Shown piece after piece: positions 1 to 6,285 of a DNA stretch of 26,608 nucleotides (positions within the stretch are counted from its first letter, which is position 1; each line of letters starts with the position of its first letter). Under the pieces are notes generated by a model. That model worked only from the letters and a program-made list of their open reading frames with translations. It did no database searches and was not told the DNA's origin. The translations under genes and the position numbers were made by a program. The stretch is from a virus, in IMG/VR virus record IMGVR_UViG_3300030060_007485, positions 1-26,608 of that record; one strand, given 5' to 3'.

Positions 1-629
1 GAGGCCGCTGTTGAAGTAATACCGTTTGCGGCTGTGATCCCACCACCGTCTGCAATAGTTATAGCATTATCACCATCTGTAAATCCAATATTAGCTGTTT
101 GCACTTCACCACTGACTAACAAATCACCACCAACTGAGGCATCATCTGTTACAGTTAAATCATCTTGTACTTTTAAATCTACAGTAGATATGCTGGCAAA
201 AGCATCTACCATGGCTCCTCCTGAACCTGCTCCATCAGAATATATGACTTTGGTGTCGCCATTAGGTATGGTAACTGTGGCACCAGTGCCTTGCTTTATA
301 ACTATATTGTAAGGTCCTGAACTGCCCGAGTCTGTGGTAGCATTTTCAATAAACCAAAGTTTAGAAATTGTGTTTGGTCCAATCGTGATAGTACAGTCAG
401 AATCCAAAGCACCTGTGTATTTTAGGTACATAGACCTTGCCTCGTCTGTACCTCCGTCAGCTATTGTAGAAGTATGAGTGTTGGCATTGGTTGTGATGGC
501 CTCAGTACCGAAACTAAAAGCCTCAGCTATGAGTTCTAAGTTTGTATTAGTAGTGTTACCCCATGTACCCGATTGTTCACCTGTGGCTATTTCTTCTAAT
601 CTTAAATCGTTTGTGTAAGCACTTGACAT
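1..629 (-). CDS. Tail-fibre-like structural protein, N-terminal part (runs off left edge)
   Basis: The reading frame is open from an ATG at 629 to the left edge, giving 209 codons with no stop, so the C-terminus is missing. An AAGGA ribosome site lies about 7 bases before the ATG. The product starts SSAYTNDLRLEEIATGEQ, followed by TWGNTTNTNLELI. I recognise this opening from putative tail fibre or tail collar proteins of environmental phages. The rest is rich in Thr, Ser, Gly and Asp with short beta-type repeats such as DGDNAITIADGGG, as expected for a trimeric fibre shaft. It follows the 22-residue-repeat protein, so the two may belong to the same adsorption structure. The family assignment is from memory of the motif. 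Receptor specificity would sit in the missing part. Confidence 0.72.
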   Translation of the reverse strand, partial: MSSAYTNDLRLEEIATGEQSGTWGNTTNTNLELIAEAFSFGTEAITTNANTHTSTIADGGTDEARSMYLKYTGALDSDCTITIGPNTISKLWFIENATTDSGSSGPYNIVIKQGTGATVTIPNGDTKVIYSDGAGSGGAMVDAFASISTVDLKVQDDLTVTDDASVGGDLLVSGEVQTANIGFTDGDNAITIADGGGITAANGITSTAA

Positions 630-648
630 AATTTAGTCCTTTTTATTT

Positions 649-1128
649 TTAGGCGGCATCTCGACCAGCCTCTATAGAAGTATAATTTGGACTTTGACTT
701 GTTGCAATGTCTGAAAAGCTAGGAGTCTGACTAGTATCAATTTGACCATACACTAACGGAGTGCTTAAGCTAGTTGTAATTGCAAAAGTATCAGGAGTAA
801 CATTAGCATCAGCTGTGGTTGTTGCTGTGCCTAAACCACTGGTCAAACTGAAACTTGGCAGATTGATCACCTCGTTTTCATGGACGATAACAGAACCGAT
901 GGCGGAAGTTGTGACTTGCGTGCTTGGTGAAACATTAGCTTTGGCTACGACAGAAAGTGAACCAAGTCCTGATGTTATTGCCTGCGTACTTGGTGAAACA
1001 TCGGCTTTGGCAACTTGCGTAGTTGAGCCTAAGCCTGAGGTGATCGCTAATGTGCCAAGCGATACAGATACAGATTCACCGTTCCAAGTTCCCGAACCCC
1101 ATGTGCCTCGTCCCCAACCGACACTCAT
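649..1128 (-). CDS. Repeat-containing phage tail or spike-type structural protein (159 aa)
   Basis: The protein opens with a Gly/Trp-rich head (GWGRGTWGSGTWNG) and then has four to five tandem 22-residue repeats at about residues 29-138. The core pattern is (I/L/T)TSGLGS...VAKA(D/N)VSPSTQ. Short repeats of this kind are common in tail or fibre-associated proteins of environmental phages and suggest a repetitive beta structure. The start overlaps the stop of the 45-aa gene upstream by ATGA, so translation is probably coupled, and the fibre-like gene follows 19 bases downstream. There are no membrane segments or catalytic motifs. The structural role is inferred from repeats and position, and the exact virion location is unknown. 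Confidence 0.72.
   Translation of the reverse strand: MSVGWGRGTWGSGTWNGESVSVSLGTLAITSGLGSTTQVAKADVSPSTQAITSGLGSLSVVAKANVSPSTQVTTSAIGSVIVHENEVINLPSFSLTSGLGTATTTADANVTPDTFAITTSLSTPLVYGQIDTSQTPSFSDIATSQSPNYTSIEAGRDAA
715..1044 (-). repeat. Tandem 66-bp coding repeat (22 aa units)
   Basis: Four 22-residue units plus a degenerate fifth are encoded here. Two neighbouring units are still close at the DNA level: TGCGTGCTTGGTGAAACAT at 917-935 recurs with one change at 983-1001, exactly 66 bp away. The other units have diverged. This suggests growth by tandem duplication with one recent event. Confidence 0.8.
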
Positions 1129-1262
1129 AGATTATCTCTAACCTCTTCTAACAATGATTTTATATTATTGAGTTCTGCACGCACAGGTACAGTCATAAAA
1201 TCTAATGATAACATATTATCAATATTATTTATAACTTGTATTATCTTTTCTTTATCAGACAT
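1125..1262 (-). CDS. Small coupled protein of unknown function (45 aa)
   Basis: I place the start at the ATG at 1262, which overlaps the end of the 592-aa gene by 8 bases (ATGTCTGA). The stop overlaps the next gene by ATGA. A longer version starting at 1322 would add residues that lie wholly inside the upstream gene and has no ribosome site. The product (MSDKEKIIQVINNIDNML... to ...LEEVRDNL) is charged and predicted helical, with no membrane segment and no cysteine. There is no clear Shine-Dalgarno, so it probably relies on re-initiation after the upstream gene. It could be a chaperone or immunity-like partner of the 592-aa protein because the two are coupled, but that is only positional inference. 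Confidence 0.6.
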   Translation of the reverse strand: MSDKEKIIQVINNIDNMLSLDFMTVPVRAELNNIKSLLEEVRDNL

Positions 1263-3033
1263 TGTTAGATTTTGTAATATTTTGTATAATAGGCTTGATG
1301 GAATACAAATCAGACACATCATATTTTTCTTGGGAGTTAGGGCCAGCGGTCATTGAAACCCGTGGCAATGATAGGTTTGGTTTTTTTATACCACCAACAG
1401 AGGAAAACTGGATACCAGCCACACCCTCACAAGGTTTTGACTTTATCGTAAGTGGTTCAGAACTGTCCCAATCTGAGTTTGTAAAAATGTTTGGGTCGAA
1501 TCTTCCTGATCTGCCCAAAGATGTCACTTGACCACCCCGAGCTAACCGCACAGCAGTATTCTTGATTTCTTCAGGAATCTCTCTTAACACATCACCAAAC
1601 TCGTCAATCATTTGTTTTTTGTATTGTCGAGCAAGTTTTTCTGCCTCTATCATACCTGCACCTTTCAGTTCTTGGTTTTGCAGTTGTTTTTGTATAGCTC
1701 TGTATTGTTTATAAACAGGGTGCATTTTATCACCAGCCACTAACATTTTTGGGTGCACCAAAGCTATCTCTGCAACAATTTTTTCACCCGAAGGAGCTGT
1801 GTATTGAATGTTCAGCTTTCTGTCCATGTAACCTGTTTGGTTGATCTGTCTTTGTGAATCAAGGGTTGGGTATTTTCTGCTGATTAAGTTTACTAAAGCA
1901 TCTTCCTCATCGCCACTACGCACTAATATTCTTGTTCTCATAGGGTCTGTTATATTCAAAAAATTACCTTGATATTTTTCAAACGATTTTTCTGTAATTC
2001 GATCCATGCCTTTGACCTCGCCCACAGGACTGCCAGTAACATCATCTATGTCGTCTAATTTTCTCGCTGTTCTAGTGCCGAGGCTTTCTGCAATATCAGA
2101 AATTTCATCCTGAAAGCCTTTGTTGAGTTTTACACTACGAGCAAACATCTCATCGATTGTATTTAAGTCTGCTTGGTGTTTGTTGAAAATACTTTTTGTG
2201 TATGCTAAAGGTTTGTTACCAAATTTTCTGACTAAGGCCTCTGATGTTAGATTACCAGCTTGCGGTTGAAACTTCATCGCATCATCTAATAGGTCTTGTG
2301 TTTTTCCTATCTTTCTTGCTGTGTCATATTGTTTGAAGAGTTCTTGAGATTTAAAGACCCGTACAGGAATATCTGTAACCCCTAAATTTTGTAGTGCTTG
2401 TATAGAGGAGCCACCACCTAGCTGTTTGAAACGACCACCGGGCATTTGTAGAACTTCGATAGGTTGTCTTTTTTTTCTGCCTACTCCCTTATATATAAAA
2501 CCATCATCAACATTTTTTATAATATCTTCTGCAAGTTCTATTCTTTGTTGTTTTTGTTTTTTTGTTCCTCCTGAGGGTTGTTTTATATCTATTTTGTTCA
2601 CATCCACTAATGCGTCTGCCTCTTGAACTTTAATTGCTTTTTCTAGTGTGGGGTTAGTGACCTCTGTACCTGATTTAGTTTTGACAGCTCGCTTTAAGCC
2701 AATTTTCCCAAGATTGGCTAACTCACCGACTAAAGGTATTGCGGCAAGACCTGACAGGCCAGCGATACCTAAATTTACAGCACCTTGCCCTAGATTTCCT
2801 GCACTAAAATCTCTGACAGCATCACGACCATATTTTCCTGCGGCCGCAACATCGAGAGCCATGCCGGGTGGTGTAAAGCCAGCACCGATTTGTGCTATTA
2901 ATGGGACATTCTCTTCGTAACCAGTTACTAATCTGTCTAAAGCATCAGGACTGACTTCGCCACCTGCTTGTAGCTTTTTTATACTCTCGACTAAACCGCC
3001 TGATTGAAAGATGTCAACATCATCTAAGTTCAT
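1255..3033 (-). CDS. Putative virion-delivered multidomain protein with ParB-like and RelA/SpoT-like segments (592 aa)
   Basis: Seen from the N-terminus: a DDVDIFQSGGLV tag (residues 4-15) and a second LQAGGEV (21-27); a Gly/Ala hydrophobic module (about 53-118) also present in the 600-aa protein at 8090-9892; a stretch at about 175-232 (PIEVLQMPGGRFKQLGGG, then ALQNLGVTDIPVRVF) that resembles the ParB/sulfiredoxin fold; and a stretch at about 330-450 resembling RelA/SpoT-type nucleotidyltransferases. The last has KGMDRITEK, ITDPMRTRILV, GYMDRKLNIQ, AEIALVHPKM and H438..Y441. The tail carries RGGQV. The combination fits the polyvalent proteins of phages, which travel with the DNA and act in the new host. 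If the RelA-like fold is active it would transfer pyrophosphate to a nucleotide or tRNA, but activity is unproven. Domain calls are by motif only. No Shine-Dalgarno is visible. Confidence 0.6.
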   Translation of the reverse strand: MNLDDVDIFQSGGLVESIKKLQAGGEVSPDALDRLVTGYEENVPLIAQIGAGFTPPGMALDVAAAGKYGRDAVRDFSAGNLGQGAVNLGIAGLSGLAAIPLVGELANLGKIGLKRAVKTKSGTEVTNPTLEKAIKVQEADALVDVNKIDIKQPSGGTKKQKQQRIELAEDIIKNVDDGFIYKGVGRKKRQPIEVLQMPGGRFKQLGGGSSIQALQNLGVTDIPVRVFKSQELFKQYDTARKIGKTQDLLDDAMKFQPQAGNLTSEALVRKFGNKPLAYTKSIFNKHQADLNTIDEMFARSVKLNKGFQDEISDIAESLGTRTARKLDDIDDVTGSPVGEVKGMDRITEKSFEKYQGNFLNITDPMRTRILVRSGDEEDALVNLISRKYPTLDSQRQINQTGYMDRKLNIQYTAPSGEKIVAEIALVHPKMLVAGDKMHPVYKQYRAIQKQLQNQELKGAGMIEAEKLARQYKKQMIDEFGDVLREIPEEIKNTAVRLARGGQVTSLGRSGRFDPNIFTNSDWDSSEPLTIKSKPCEGVAGIQFSSVGGIKKPNLSLPRVSMTAGPNSQEKYDVSDLYSIKPIIQNITKSNNV

Positions 3034-3039
3034 TAGAAG

Positions 3040-3045
3040 ATTATG
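3040..3045 (-). promoter_or_regulatory. Possible -10 box 6 bp from the start codon (leaderless start)
   Basis: CATAAT lies exactly 6 bases before the ATG at 3033. The 15-base block ATAATCTTnTAATGA around the start is identical, apart from the n, to that of the 600-aa gene at 9892. No Shine-Dalgarno and no convincing -35 box are present. Confidence 0.35.
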
Positions 3046-3069
3046 AACGAAGATATGTTTTTTTTCTAG

Positions 3070-3873
3070 TTAGTGGTAGGTATCGTGCTGTCTGTTGTCT
3101 TCGTCTAGCAAGCCTTGAAACTTTCTATTTAAAATCCTTTGCACCTTGTGATAAGGGAACTGTGGATACTCAGGAAAAGAACTTTCGATTTGTTTTGATA
3201 TAGCCTTGGCACCTCTGCCTCGACCAGCTAACTTGTAGATAGCTTTCAAAACTTCTTGCTCATTTGGTATAGGTTCTAACTTTGTGTGTTTACCTTCTTG
3301 GACTTTACGATAACCAAAAGGTGTATGGCCACCGATTGAGTAACCTTTTTCTGCATAAGCTATTTTACCACCATAAAGCCTAGACATGATTTGTTCCCTT
3401 TCGAACTCAGCAAACATTGCAAGGTTGTTTACTAACATTTGGTTCGACATTCTAACCATGTCTAGTTTCATGTTTAGACCAGTTTTGGTTTTATCTTTTG
3501 GCAAGGCGACTGGTATATCACCGAACATGTCGCAAAAATATAAGGTGATACCAGCCTCCTCAAACTTAGGAATCAAGTTAACCATTTCTAAAAATGATCT
3601 TGCTAATCTATCTAATTTGGTGCACACAACAATATCATTGGCATCCATAGTGTCAGTCAGTTCTCGTGAGCCTTGTCTTTCCATGATAGGTTTCATGCCA
3701 CTGGTTCCCGCATCAACAAATATTTTATCGACCTCACGGTTGTATTTTTGTTTGACAAAAGCTCGGATAGATTCTTCTTGTTGCTCGAGAGAGCTACCGT
3801 GCTTGACCTGTTGTTCAGAGGACACCCTGATGTAGCCGTAAATATTATTGATCTGTTTTTTAGGTTGTATCAT
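3070..3873 (-). CDS. Serine recombinase (resolvase/invertase family, 267 aa)
   Basis: The catalytic domain is complete. YIRVSSEQQ carries the nucleophile Ser18 beside Arg16, KLDRLARS (86-93) carries the conserved arginines, and FEREQIMSRL (157-166) begins the long E-helix. GGHTPFGY (181-188) opens a recombinase-type DNA-binding domain, but only about 80 residues follow. The protein is therefore longer than a classic resolvase and much shorter than large serine integrases, and lacks their zinc ribbon and coiled coil. The ATG is preceded by AAGGAG, and the start overlaps the upstream gene by 14 bases. It may serve as an integrase, a resolvase or an invertase; no paired recombination sites are obvious. 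A structured intergenic region lies about 460 bp upstream. Family assignment is firm and role is open. Confidence 0.9.
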   Translation of the reverse strand: MIQPKKQINNIYGYIRVSSEQQVKHGSSLEQQEESIRAFVKQKYNREVDKIFVDAGTSGMKPIMERQGSRELTDTMDANDIVVCTKLDRLARSFLEMVNLIPKFEEAGITLYFCDMFGDIPVALPKDKTKTGLNMKLDMVRMSNQMLVNNLAMFAEFEREQIMSRLYGGKIAYAEKGYSIGGHTPFGYRKVQEGKHTKLEPIPNEQEVLKAIYKLAGRGRGAKAISKQIESSFPEYPQFPYHKVQRILNRKFQGLLDEDNRQHDTYH

Positions 3874-4207
3874 ACTGCTCCTTGTTTTTTCGTCTTAGTT
3901 CGTCTATTTTTTGTTTGCAAGCCTTCAAAGTTTTTTCTTGAAAAGTTGTATTCTTCTTTTTCCATATTAATTGTTGTGCTTTTTCTTCGATCTTTCGGTT
4001 AAATGCGTGATCTTCCTCTGTATAAGTACAAATTTCGCACTCACATTCGTTACCATGAAAAGGTCTTTGTATTCTTTGTTCCCGAATCCCAATAATTTCG
4101 GTTTGCAAAAAAGAGTCTGTCGCCTTAAAAAATTTTTGTGCAGGTTTATCTTCATGTGCACCGATCTCTTGAAACTGTATATGATAACCTTTATATTTGT
4201 GTATCAT
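3860..4207 (-). CDS. Hypothetical protein with CxCxxC motif (115 aa)
   Basis: I choose the ATG at 4207 because a GGAG lies 9 bases before it. A GTG at 4222 would place that ribosome site inside the gene. The product begins MIHKYKGYHIQF and has the cysteine cluster CECEIC near the middle, which could bind a metal or be a redox site. It ends in a Lys/Glu-rich helical tail. The start overlaps the 46-aa membrane protein by 17 bases, and the stop overlaps the recombinase start by 14 bases, so all three look co-translated. I do not recognise the family. A role as a partner of the recombinase is possible from the coupling alone. Confidence 0.65.
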   Translation of the reverse strand: MIHKYKGYHIQFQEIGAHEDKPAQKFFKATDSFLQTEIIGIREQRIQRPFHGNECECEICTYTEEDHAFNRKIEEKAQQLIWKKKNTTFQEKTLKACKQKIDELRRKNKEQYDTT

Positions 4208-4331
4208 CGTACCAATCTCCACATAAAATTATGCAACCCCAAGCCATGTATTTGTAAAATATCAAGCTCAACAAAATGACTAGGATCAAACTCCACTCTA
4301 TAACTTTTAATTTTTTCTTACCGTTTTTCAT
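4191..4331 (-). CDS. Small single-pass membrane protein (46 aa)
   Basis: An ATG at 4331 opens 46 codons. A basic N-terminus (MKNGKKKLKVIEW) is followed by a strongly hydrophobic run SLILVILLSLIFYKYMAW, then a short Cys-containing tail ending DDTQI. This is the layout of a one-helix inner-membrane peptide with the N-terminus in the cytoplasm. The ribosome site is weak (TGAG close to the ATG). The end overlaps the next gene start by 17 bases, typical of this operon. Small phage membrane peptides can be holins, spanins or host-modulating factors. Nothing here decides between these, and no endolysin gene is in the window. Confidence 0.5.
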   Translation of the reverse strand: MKNGKKKLKVIEWSLILVILLSLIFYKYMAWGCIILCGDWYDDTQI

Positions 4332-4478
4332 AACTCAGTGTGGTTGTGCAACATCCCTTCTATGATGAAAGAGTCTAGGTAGAGATATTGCACTTTCATT
4401 TCTTGCTTAGGAAAAAACATCTAAAAAAAGCAAGCTATTTCGGACAACCACATGCCCGCCAATGGAGTTACCTAGACT
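4332..4478. other. Structured intergenic element with interlocking inverted repeats
   Basis: Two perfect inverted repeats interlock: TGTGGTTGT (4339-4347) with ACAACCACA (4444-4452), and AGTCTAGGTA (4372-4381) with TACCTAGACT (4469-4478, inside the end of the 65-aa gene). The order A, B, A', B' is that of a pseudoknot if transcribed. Between them lie CTTGCTT/AAGCAAG (4402-4408 and 4428-4434), ATGAAAG/CTTTCAT (4365-4371 and 4393-4399) and GTGCAA/TTGCAC (4347-4352 and 4388-4393). No gene fits here. It could be a structured RNA, a cis-regulatory element or a recombination site. Confidence 0.45.
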
Positions 4479-4665
4479 TACCATCCATTAACCTTATTTT
4501 TCTTGATAACTCGTAAACCTTATTGTTTGCATCTTGAACATTTTGCCAAAGTTTGTCGTAAGTTTTGTTACCAACATAGGGACCATCATTTCTAAACAAG
4601 CTCTCAGCTCTGTGTTGTTCAGAATATGCCCGATCTAATTCTTTTTCTAGTTGCTCTCTAGTCAT
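4468..4665 (-). CDS. Small helical hypothetical protein (65 aa)
   Basis: The ATG at 4665 has a strong ribosome site (GGAGAGGAG, 5-6 bases upstream). The product is highly charged and probably a helical hairpin: MTREQLEKELDRAYSEQ..., a break at GPYVGNKTYDK, then a second helix. Gln, Glu and Lys dominate and there is no membrane segment. It overlaps the small upstream gene by 8 bases, and its last codons form one arm of the inverted repeat in the following intergenic element. I do not recognise the family. Its size, charge and operon position are typical of early phage accessory proteins that bind a host or phage partner. Confidence 0.65.
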   Translation of the reverse strand: MTREQLEKELDRAYSEQHRAESLFRNDGPYVGNKTYDKLWQNVQDANNKVYELSRKIRLMDGKSR

Positions 4666-4777
4666 TTGCTCTCCTCTCCTTTTTTTTAATCTCTCGCAAA
4701 AACTTTTTTATGTCTACTAATTTTAATTTGTTAATATCGACATAACCTTCGTGTACTGGATATTTTTTCTTTTTCAC
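4658..4777 (-). CDS. Very small basic protein (39 aa, GTG start)
   Basis: An ATG at 4795 has no ribosome site, whereas the GTG at 4777 has AAGGAG 8 bases before it. That GTG also makes a GTGA overlap with the stop of the gene upstream, so I take it as the start. The product begins MKKKKYPVHEGYVDINKLKL and ends in a Lys/Arg-rich helix (KKFLREIKKKERRAND). The high positive charge is compatible with nucleic-acid binding. The stop overlaps the next gene by 8 bases. No family is recognised. The overlaps on both sides are the main support that it is real. Confidence 0.55.
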   Translation of the reverse strand: MKKKKYPVHEGYVDINKLKLVDIKKFLREIKKKERRAND

Positions 4778-4923
4778 TTCTGTTTCTCCTTCCATAGTTC
4801 GTATTCAGCTTTGACCAAAAACAATTCTTTTTGCACCAGCTCCATCTTGTCGAGAGCCACTGCCATCTTTTGTTCTAGTTCAGCTATTCTCTTTTTGTAA
4901 TATTTATGTGGTTGTAATTCCAT
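4774..4923 (-). CDS. Small coiled-coil protein (49 aa)
   Basis: Starting at the ATG at 4923, the 49-residue product is almost entirely one amphipathic helix rich in Glu, Lys, Leu and Ala (KKRIAELEQKMAVALDKM, then ELVQKELFLVKAEYELW). It is likely a coiled coil. It lies directly under a good promoter (TTGCAA, 17 bp, TACAAT) whose -10 box ends 8 bases before the ATG, so the transcript may have almost no leader; there is only a weak GGAA. The stop overlaps the next gene by GTGA. No family is recognised. A small dimerising adaptor is possible. Confidence 0.55.
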   Translation of the reverse strand: MELQPHKYYKKRIAELEQKMAVALDKMELVQKELFLVKAEYELWKEKQK

Positions 4924-4931
4924 TTGTTTCC

Positions 4932-4960
4932 ATTGTATAAAAATATGTTGTGCTTTGCAA
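4932..4960 (-). promoter_or_regulatory. Sigma-70-type promoter TTGCAA-17-TACAAT
   Basis: On the minus strand TTGCAA (4960-4955) and TACAAT (4937-4932) are 17 bp apart, just after the stop of the 74-aa gene. The predicted +1 falls within about 2 bases of the ATG at 4923. The -35 box matches the TTTGCA core of four other promoters in the window. Confidence 0.6.
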
Positions 4961-4964
4961 ACTT

Positions 4965-5189
4965 TTATCCATCTTTGCTTTTTGGTTGTTTACTTTCGTA
5001 CTGAGCAATAATCTCCTCGGCTCTTTCATTGGCTTGATCTGACATCAAACCAAGTTCTTCTATTTCTTGTAAGACTTTTTCTCGTTCCTGTGGATTTAAG
5101 ACATAGGGCAGAGAGTCTTCTCTCTGCTCTATCTCTTTTTGAATCTGCTCAAGAAATTTCTTGACAACTTCGTTTTTGAGGTCGGTCAT
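4965..5189 (-). CDS. Acidic helical hypothetical protein (74 aa)
   Basis: I start at the ATG at 5189 because AAGGA lies 7 bases before it. A TTG 15 bases further upstream would overlap that site. The ribosome site itself overlaps the stop codon of the gene upstream, so translation is likely coupled. The product (MTDLKNEVVKKFLEQIQKE..., a PYVLNPQEREK turn, then a second helix and a Lys-rich tail) reads as a charged helical hairpin without membrane segments or cysteines. No family is recognised. A sigma-70-type promoter follows immediately, so this gene closes one transcriptional segment and a second may begin after it. Confidence 0.65.
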   Translation of the reverse strand: MTDLKNEVVKKFLEQIQKEIEQREDSLPYVLNPQEREKVLQEIEELGLMSDQANERAEEIIAQYESKQPKSKDG

Positions 5190-5197
5190 AAGGGTCC

Positions 5198-5503
5198 TTA
5201 CCAAATAAGTGAATAATAATAATTCGGTTGACCAGCATCAACCACTTTGAATTTCAGAGGATACTCGTTACCGTCTTTTTTATTTTGTTTCTCTTCTGAT
5301 TTCTTGAGGCTTTCAGCATCTTCTTTCGTATTACAAGAATACAATAACTTCCAAGGCTCATCGGGTCTTGCATAGCTGCCAGTATATTGCGAATAAACTC
5401 GGTATCTGTTTACCCACTCTTTAGTGAAACGATTACCAGCTTTATCCTGATAATCGCCATCTTCGTTCTTGAAAATATTTTCGGGTTTAAAAGTGATTTC
5501 CAT
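5198..5503 (-). CDS. Hypothetical protein rich in aromatic and charged residues (101 aa)
   Basis: The ATG at 5503 has a near-perfect ribosome site (AGGAGG a few bases upstream). The product contains many Tyr and Trp residues (EWVNRYRVYSQYTGSY, YSCNTKEDAESLKK) and finishes FKVVDAGQPNYYYSLIW. A mixed alpha/beta cytoplasmic domain is likely: a beta-rich first half, a Lys/Glu-rich helix in the middle and a short strand at the end. There is no signal peptide or membrane helix. It sits 8 bases after the 155-aa gene in the same operon. I do not recognise the family and do not assign a function. Confidence 0.65.
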   Translation of the reverse strand: MEITFKPENIFKNEDGDYQDKAGNRFTKEWVNRYRVYSQYTGSYARPDEPWKLLYSCNTKEDAESLKKSEEKQNKKDGNEYPLKFKVVDAGQPNYYYSLIW

Positions 5504-5511
5504 ATTCCCTC

Positions 5512-5979
5512 CTAGGCCTCAACTTGTTCCTTGTTGTATTCCCATTGAACATTAGCCTTCTTTGCCATCTCTCTAGCGGCTAAGGCCTTAAGATTAACAC
5601 CTAACCAGTAAGCATCAGTCTCATACCAGTTGTCGACCTCGCAGGCTTGGTAGTTCCAGCAAGCAAGCATGTTGTAAATATCGTCAGCACCAAGGTCACA
5701 ACAACCAACACCGCTTAACAAGCTAACACCAGCACCGTCAGTTGAATATTTAAGAAGACTCAAACACTCAGTTACATAATCAGCATACTCATTAGGGTTA
5801 TCGTCATATCTTGCGACCAAGCTATCGATGTTAGCTTGAGCCAAAAGTTTGACCATGTTCTTAGGGTCACAGTCAATTTTTTCTTTAGTGAAACAGTTGT
5901 ATGCGTGGTCGAACCTCCTGTTCTCAGCATACTTAACTATTTCAGTTATATGTTGTGGTTTTACTAAAAATGCACTCAT
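5512..5979 (-). CDS. Conserved-looking phage hypothetical protein (155 aa)
   Basis: The start is the ATG at 5979, which has GGAGG 6 bases upstream. A longer TTG start would place that site inside the gene. The product begins MSAFLVKPQHITEIVKYAENR, an opening that resembles phage proteins of unknown function, and contains several cysteines (NCFTKEKIDC, GCCDLGADDIYNMLACWNYQACE). The C-terminal half looks helical and ends near KKANVQWEYNKEQVEA. The Cys and aromatic pattern could mean a compact, possibly metal-stabilised domain. The gene lies one base after the upstream stop, so it is tightly coupled. No enzymatic motif is seen. Confidence 0.7.
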   Translation of the reverse strand: MSAFLVKPQHITEIVKYAENRRFDHAYNCFTKEKIDCDPKNMVKLLAQANIDSLVARYDDNPNEYADYVTECLSLLKYSTDGAGVSLLSGVGCCDLGADDIYNMLACWNYQACEVDNWYETDAYWLGVNLKALAAREMAKKANVQWEYNKEQVEA

Positions 5980-5980
5980 G

Positions 5981-6193
5981 TTAGGCCTCCACAACTTCTA
6001 ATATGTCCGAGACATAAATACTTCCGATTTCATCAAAAAGTCCTACATCAGAACCTTTGACATCTACTAACAGGGTATTTTTAAACCCTTTACCTTGCTT
6101 GATGCTTTCCATAGCAGTAGCTCTAGTAGGCATGCCAAGCTGACCAGTGATCAACTTAGTGCCCTTTTTAATTTTTTCGAAATTTCTTATCAT
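5981..6193 (-). CDS. Small hypothetical protein, first gene of the minus operon (70 aa)
   Basis: The ATG at 6193 has GAGGAAAA before it and is the first gene after a predicted promoter (TTGCAA, 17 bp, TATATT). The product is mostly beta: a basic start (MIRNFEKIKKGTKLITGQLG), a RATAMESIKQGKG helix and a final strand pattern GSIYVSDILEVVEA. It could be a small SH3-like or KOW-like domain, which would suit binding nucleic acid or protein, but this is only a shape guess. It lies one base before the 155-aa gene. As the promoter-proximal gene it is likely made early and abundantly. Confidence 0.65.
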   Translation of the reverse strand: MIRNFEKIKKGTKLITGQLGMPTRATAMESIKQGKGFKNTLLVDVKGSDVGLFDEIGSIYVSDILEVVEA

Positions 6194-6232
6194 TTTTCCT
6201 CACTTAGTAAAGTATCATTACCTTACATCTAT

Positions 6233-6261
6233 AATATACAAAAAAATGCCCTACATTGCAA
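6233..6261 (-). promoter_or_regulatory. Promoter for the left minus operon (TTGCAA-17-TATATT)
   Basis: On the minus strand TTGCAA (6261-6256) and TATATT (6238-6233) are 17 bp apart, followed by about 35 bases of leader with a good ribosome site before the ATG at 6193. It is divergent from the plus-strand promoter next to it. Confidence 0.6.
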
Positions 6262-6285
6262 ATAAATATTAAAGATAATAAAAGT

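Noticed and set aside
761-1141. A 126-codon plus-strand frame over the spike repeat
   Set aside because: It is a shadow of the 22-aa repeats, with no ribosome site. The minus frame has coupling on both sides and a coherent repeat protein.
3386-3835. A 149-codon plus-strand frame opposite the recombinase
   Set aside because: The minus strand encodes a complete serine recombinase with catalytic motifs, so the plus frame is a shadow.
4332-4478. A tRNA, tmRNA or hammerhead ribozyme in the structured spacer
   Set aside because: No acceptor stem with T-loop consensus was found, and the hammerhead core CTGATGA is absent (only ATGATGA occurs).
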